From NCBI GenBank assembly GCA_018057705.1, contig JAGPDF010000001.1, positions 62,001-126,000 on the forward strand: a stretch of 64,000 nucleotides of DNA. Direction: 5' to 3'. A program made the translations under genes and the position numbers. Below are positions 60,157 to 64,000 of the stretch, one piece after another; the stretch's first letter is position 1, and the number at the start of each line of letters is the position of its first letter. The notes under the pieces were generated by a model, which ran no database searches, had not been told where the DNA came from, and saw only the letters and a program-made list of their open reading frames with translations. The stretch comes from Thermoanaerobaculia bacterium (GTDB lineage Bacteria; Acidobacteriota; Thermoanaerobaculia; Multivoradales; JAGPDF01).

Positions 60157-61551
60157 TCAGCGCGGCGGGCCCTCGAGCAGGAAGCGGATCGCCAGGCGCG
60201 TCTCCATTTCGACCGCCACGCCGTCGCGCCGCCCGGGACGGAACTGGGCCGACAGCGCGGCCTCGCGCGCCGATTCGTCGAAGCCGAAGCCGGCCGGAGG
60301 TCCGACCGGTTCGACCGAAAGCACCCGGCCTGTCGCATCCACCTGCACCTTGAGCTCCACCGTCGCCATCCGGCGACGGGCGCGCGCGACCCGCGGATAG
60401 TCGGGCCGGATCGCCCGCAGGAGCTGCGGCGGTTCGATCTGCGGCAGGCCGCGAACGCCGCCGGTGCCTGCGGGGCCGCCGCTGGCTCCACTCGATCCGG
60501 TCGCTCCCGTCGCTCCAGTGCCCCCGGCCGGCCGGCTTCCGCCGCCGGGCGCCGACGCCGCTTCCGGCGGCGGCAGGAGCTCGAGCCCCTCGCGTACTCT
60601 GCGCTCGCCGATCTCCATCCCGGTGCCGTTCTCCCCCGGCCCGACCGTCCCGGCGGCTGCTCCCGGGTCGAGCCCCGCGGAGCCGGCGACCGGGCGAGGG
60701 TCGCCGGCCTCGGTCAGTCGGGCTTCGAGCTCCCGGATGCGCGCCTCGTAGAGCCCGCGGTCGTCGGCCGGACGGGCCCCTGCGAGCTCGGCCTGCAGGC
60801 GCCGCACCTCGTCGCGCAGACGAACCAGCTCCTCCTCGTCGCGGACGACGATCTCCGCCAGCGGGACCGTATCCGAGGATACCGGAGCGAGCACGTCCGG
60901 CGGCGGCGGCGGCGACGCGCGGAGGCGGCGCCACTCCACCCAGCCGGCGATGGCGAGCACGGCGACCGCCAGGCCGGAGGCGAGGAGCAGCCTGCGGCGC
61001 CCGCGGTCGGCAGCCGCCGCCGGTGCCCGCCGGGAGCGCTTTTCTTCGTAGAGCCGGCGGTCCGCCACCGCCAGGACCTCTTCGCCGGTGGCGCCGTCGA
61101 CCGGAAAGCTCGCGACACCCATGCTGAACGACAAAGGCAGAACGAGCTGCTCACCGCTCTCCGGCGAGGTGATCTCGACCGTGGAGAGGGCGGAGCGTGC
61201 ACGCTCTGCCAGGACGCGGGCCTCTTCGGCGCCGGCGCCGAAGAGCACGACGACGAACTCGTCACCGCCGTAGCGGATCAGGCGGTCTTCGGCCCGAAAG
61301 CTCTCGCGCAGCCGGTCGGAGGCGCGATGCAGGACGTCGTCGCCGGCCAGGTGGCCGTGGGCGTCATTGATCTCCTTGAAGAAATCGAGGTCCAGCACGA
61401 GGAGGGTGACCGTCCCCTGGGTCGCAACGAGCTCCACCCAGTCCTCGTCCAGCAGACGGCGCAGATAGCGCCGGTTCCAGGCACCGGTGAGATCGTCGCG
61501 CAGGGCGAGATCCACGGGTTCGCTCGGCCCCGGAGGGATAGATCTTTCCAC
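60157..61551 (-). CDS. GGDEF diguanylate cyclase fused to a TonB C-terminal domain
   Basis: Protein of 464 residues. The N-terminal cytoplasmic GGDEF domain is intact (DDLTGAWNRRYLRRLL; LDLDFFKEINDAHGHLAGDDVL; LIRYGGDEFVVVLFGAG; FSMGVASFP). A membrane helix follows (RRLLLASGLAVAVLAIAGWVEW, near residue 225), then a coiled coil (EEELVRLRDEVRRLQAELAGA), a Gly/Ala/Pro-rich spacer and a C-terminal TonB-type domain (PPQLLRAIRPDYPRVARARRRMATVELKVQVDATGRVLSV...LSAQFRPGRRDG). It may link c-di-GMP synthesis to an outer-membrane partner across the periplasm (inference). GTG start with TACGAT 7 bases upstream. Confidence 0.9.
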   Translation of the reverse strand: MERSIPPGPSEPVDLALRDDLTGAWNRRYLRRLLDEDWVELVATQGTVTLLVLDLDFFKEINDAHGHLAGDDVLHRASDRLRESFRAEDRLIRYGGDEFVVVLFGAGAEEARVLAERARSALSTVEITSPESGEQLVLPLSFSMGVASFPVDGATGEEVLAVADRRLYEEKRSRRAPAAAADRGRRRLLLASGLAVAVLAIAGWVEWRRLRASPPPPPDVLAPVSSDTVPLAEIVVRDEEELVRLRDEVRRLQAELAGARPADDRGLYEARIRELEARLTEAGDPRPVAGSAGLDPGAAAGTVGPGENGTGMEIGERRVREGLELLPPPEAASAPGGGSRPAGGTGATGATGSSGASGGPAGTGGVRGLPQIEPPQLLRAIRPDYPRVARARRRMATVELKVQVDATGRVLSVEPVGPPAGFGFDESAREAALSAQFRPGRRDGVAVEMETRLAIRFLLEGPPR

Positions 61552-61555
61552 GCGC

Positions 61556-61593
61556 CGAATCGTAATGGAAAACACGGACTGGCATACGATTCG
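61556..61593. promoter_or_regulatory. Divergent promoter with mirrored TACGATTCG boxes
   Basis: CGAATCGTA (61556-61564) and its exact complement TACGATTCG (61585-61593) face outwards between the GGDEF-TonB and S9 peptidase genes. On the minus strand TACGAT is 7 bases before the GTG start. On the plus strand TACGAT is 31 bases before the ATG, which has GAGGAG. The repeat could be two -10 boxes or an operator. Confidence 0.5.
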
Positions 61594-61621
61594 CTGCCGC
61601 CGACCCGAGGAGTCCACCTGA

Positions 61622-64000
61622 ATGTTCCTACGTCGCCACTTGCCAGCGCTTTCCACCTGCTTCGCCCTCGCGCTGCCGGCGCTCCACCCAGCCGCACCGG
61701 CAGCCGCCACCAACGCCCTCGCCGCCGCCACCGCGGTCTCGTCGGGAGCCGCGCCGGGAGCGGCGGGGGAAGCCGCGGGGGGAGCCTCTGGGCCCGCGCT
61801 CGACATCGCGGCCATCATGGCGCGCGACTGGATCGGGACGCCGCCGGAGGAGCCCTACTGGGCGGACGACGGCAAGTCCATCTTCTATCGCCAGCGACGC
61901 CCCGGCAGCGAGATTGTGGATCTCCATCGCGTCGACATCGCGAGCGGCCGGAGCGAGCACATCGCCCCTGCGGAGCTCGGCAAAGTCGATGCTCCCGACG
62001 GTGTCTGGTCGCGCGACCGCAAGCTCGCGGCCTTCATCCGAGAAGGCGATCTCTTCGTCAAGGAGGCCGGCCGCAAGACCCCCCGCCAGCTCACCCGCAC
62101 CGCCGAGATCGAAAGCGCTCCGCTCGTCCTCGCGACGGGCAGGGCCGTCGCCTTCCGGCGCGGCGACGCCTTTCACGCCATCGACCTCGAAAGCGGCCTC
62201 GACTCGACCCTCGCCGACCTGCGCACCACGAAAGACCCGGACGCACCGCCCACGCCGGCCGTGCCATCCGACGCCGCGGGCTTCCTTGCCGGACAGCAGT
62301 TGCGCCTGTTCGAGGTTCTCGCCGAGCGCAAGGCCCGTAAGGAGGAGCTGGTGGCCGAGACTCGCGCCCGGCGTACCGCGGATCCGACACGCGCACCGCC
62401 GCCGTTCTATCTCGGCGAGAAGCGCGCGATCCTGCGCGCCGACCTCTCCCCCTCGGGAGGCCACCTGCTCGTTGCCCTCGGCCCGGAGCGACCGGAGCCG
62501 ACGGGCGATTCGTCGAGCCGAGGGGGGGGCAAGGAAGACTCGATGCCGGTCTTCGTCACCGAATCCGGCTACGTCGATGTGAAGAAGATCCGCCCCAAGG
62601 TCGGGACCGGCTCACCCGAATCGCCGACCCTGCTGCTGCTCGACCTCACCCGTCAGACGCAGGTCGAGCTCGACCTCTCCGTCCTGCCAGGCCTCGCCGA
62701 CGATCCGCTGGCCGAGCTGCGTCAGGCGGCCAGCGCCGCCCAGGCAGCGGCATCGGCCCGACCGGAGCCAGCGCCTGCCCCGGCGCCGACGCCTTCGGTT
62801 GCGCCTGCGCCCCGGCCGGTTCAGCTCGCCGAAGTCGTCTGGAGCGAGGACGGGAGCCGCGTCGCACTCCAGTTCTTCTCCGAGGACAACAAGGACCGTT
62901 GGCTGGCGGTCGTCTCTCCCGGCGCAGCGTCCTCGCCGCCCCTCACGCCTCTCCACCACGAGAGCGACCCTGCCTGGCTCGGCTGGCGCTTCACCGAGTT
63001 CGGCTGGATGAAGGACGGCCGCGAGCTCTGGTACCTGTCCGAGGATTCGGGCTTCTCGCATCTCTACGTGCAGGCCGCAGGCGCTGCGAGGCGTGCTCTC
63101 ACCCAGGGTCCGTTCGAAGTCGACCGGCCGCGGCTCGCGCGCGACGGACGCAGCTTCTTCGTCTCCGCGAACCGCGAAGGCGCCGGCATCTACGAGGCCT
63201 ACCGCGTGCGCGTCGATACCCCGGGGCTCGAACGCCTGACCTCTGCCAACGGCATGACCTATGCGCTGCCTTCGCCGGACGAAAAACAGCTCCTGCTCAC
63301 CAGCTCCTGGGCGACGCGACCGCCGGAGCTCTTCGTCCAGGCGGCGCGCGCCGGCGCCGCTGCGAAGAAGCTGACCTCGACGACCACGCCGGCCTTCTCC
63401 GCCGTCGCCTGGAGCGCTCCCGAGATCGTCCGCATCCCCTCGACGCATTTCGCCGGCAATCTCCAGGCGCGCGTCTACACGCCGCCCGGACGAGCTCCCG
63501 ACACCCGGTCGCCCGCGGTCGTCTTCATCCATGGCGCGGGCTACCTGCAGAACGCCCACGAGGGCTGGTCGGACTACTCCCGGGAGTTCATGTTTCACAC
63601 CCTGCTCGCGCGCGCCGGCTACGTCGTGCTCGACCTCGACTACCGCGCCTCGTCGGGCTACGGACGCGACTTCCGCACCGCAATCTACCGCCAGATGGGC
63701 GAACCGGAGCTCGAGGATCTCGCCGACGGCGTCGCCTGGCTGGTCGAACAGAGGGGCGTGGACGCCGGGCGGGTCGGCACCTACGGCGGCAGTTACGGTG
63801 GCTTCCTGACCATGATGGCGCTCTTCAAACGGCCGGAGCTCTTCGCGGCCGGGGCGGCGCTGCGGCCGGTGACCGACTGGGCGCACTACAACCAGGGTTA
63901 CACCTCGGCGATTCTCAACACTCCCGAAGTCGACCCCGAGGCCTACCGCCGGAGCTCACCGATCGAGTTCGCCGCCGGCCTCGCGAAACCACTGCTCATC
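61622..64000 (+). CDS. S9-family prolyl oligopeptidase/dipeptidyl peptidase, cut by the window edge
   Basis: 793 residues are visible and the frame is open at the last base. Signal-like N terminus (LPALSTCFALALPALHPAAPAAA) and an Ala/Gly-rich linker, then beta-propeller blades (PYWADDGKSIFYRQRRPGSEIVDLHRVD; WMKDGRELWYLSEDSGFSHLYV), then the alpha/beta hydrolase domain: VVFIHGAGYLQNA, DLDYRASSGYGRDFR and the nucleophile GTYGGSYGGFLTMMALF. The catalytic Asp and His lie beyond the window. It is an exported serine peptidase of the DPP IV/acylaminoacyl group. GAGGAG lies 9 bases before the ATG. Confidence 0.94.
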   Translation, partial: MFLRRHLPALSTCFALALPALHPAAPAAATNALAAATAVSSGAAPGAAGEAAGGASGPALDIAAIMARDWIGTPPEEPYWADDGKSIFYRQRRPGSEIVDLHRVDIASGRSEHIAPAELGKVDAPDGVWSRDRKLAAFIREGDLFVKEAGRKTPRQLTRTAEIESAPLVLATGRAVAFRRGDAFHAIDLESGLDSTLADLRTTKDPDAPPTPAVPSDAAGFLAGQQLRLFEVLAERKARKEELVAETRARRTADPTRAPPPFYLGEKRAILRADLSPSGGHLLVALGPERPEPTGDSSSRGGGKEDSMPVFVTESGYVDVKKIRPKVGTGSPESPTLLLLDLTRQTQVELDLSVLPGLADDPLAELRQAASAAQAAASARPEPAPAPAPTPSVAPAPRPVQLAEVVWSEDGSRVALQFFSEDNKDRWLAVVSPGAASSPPLTPLHHESDPAWLGWRFTEFGWMKDGRELWYLSEDSGFSHLYVQAAGAARRALTQGPFEVDRPRLARDGRSFFVSANREGAGIYEAYRVRVDTPGLERLTSANGMTYALPSPDEKQLLLTSSWATRPPELFVQAARAGAAAKKLTSTTTPAFSAVAWSAPEIVRIPSTHFAGNLQARVYTPPGRAPDTRSPAVVFIHGAGYLQNAHEGWSDYSREFMFHTLLARAGYVVLDLDYRASSGYGRDFRTAIYRQMGEPELEDLADGVAWLVEQRGVDAGRVGTYGGSYGGFLTMMALFKRPELFAAGAALRPVTDWAHYNQGYTSAILNTPEVDPEAYRRSSPIEFAAGLAKPLLI

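Overview
The window is GC-rich, gene-dense bacterial DNA with about 54 protein genes on both strands and no gene-free stretch longer than 300 bases. I see no rRNA, tRNA, CRISPR array or complete insertion sequence. An Oar-type TonB-dependent receptor with an N-terminal carboxypeptidase-regulatory domain, membrane Ser/Thr kinases carrying TPR or PEGA-like tails, an NtrY-type kinase preceded by a DUF4390 gene, a SelB factor, a UMF1 transporter and an S9 peptidase together suggest a Gram-negative member of the Acidobacteriota, perhaps the Thermoanaerobaculia lineage. This placement is inferred from gene content only.

Layout. 1-8.3 kb: 5' part of tgt, a HigBA toxin-antitoxin pair, a DUF1569 gene, uvrA, a Ser/Thr kinase with a TPR-like tail, a small unknown protein and smpB. 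8.4-13.7 kb: DUF4390, NtrY-like kinase, YqeY and SelB, all on the plus strand. 14-21.1 kb: an Oar-like TonB-dependent receptor, a terminator, then two overlapping lipoproteins that join an alkaline-phosphatase-superfamily domain to TPRs. 21.1-23.1 kb: CoA-binding protein, XdhC and MocA (molybdenum cofactor maturation). 23.1-30.7 kb, minus strand: acyltransferase, UMF1 transporter, secreted protein, TylF-type methyltransferase and polA. 30.8-35 kb: YeaQ-type membrane protein, MoaB, arginase, ACT-domain protein and a second Ser/Thr kinase. 35-43 kb: M24 peptidase, degenerate phytoene-synthase-like protein, ferritin-like protein, Nramp transporter, UspA, DinB, WYL regulator, metallo-beta-lactamase-fold hydrolase and a membrane protein. 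44-49 kb: alcohol dehydrogenase, di-iron ferritin-like protein, 3-hydroxyacyl-CoA dehydrogenase and a large secreted repeat protein. 49.2-56.4 kb: a divergent biosynthetic locus with two halogenase-like flavoproteins, an AMP ligase, an acyl carrier protein, a ketosynthase and a catalytically dead ketosynthase (chain-length-factor type). 56.5-64 kb: SpoIIE-type phosphatase, SrkA kinase, zinc-ribbon protein, a GGDEF-TonB fusion and the start of an S9 peptidase.

Four things stand out. (1) The ketosynthase/chain-length-factor locus looks like a compact type II polyketide or aryl-polyene-like pathway. (2) Many first genes of transcription units have a TAnnnT hexamer 6-8 bases before the start codon and no Shine-Dalgarno sequence, as expected for leaderless mRNAs. 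(3) A family of roughly 95-115 bp hairpin repeats with the core GTGACAGTTACC sits at gene ends; one copy supplies the last codons of a gene. Other hairpin or MITE-like repeats occur nearby. (4) An unnamed C-terminal domain rich in a W-F-F motif occurs three times in two secreted proteins.
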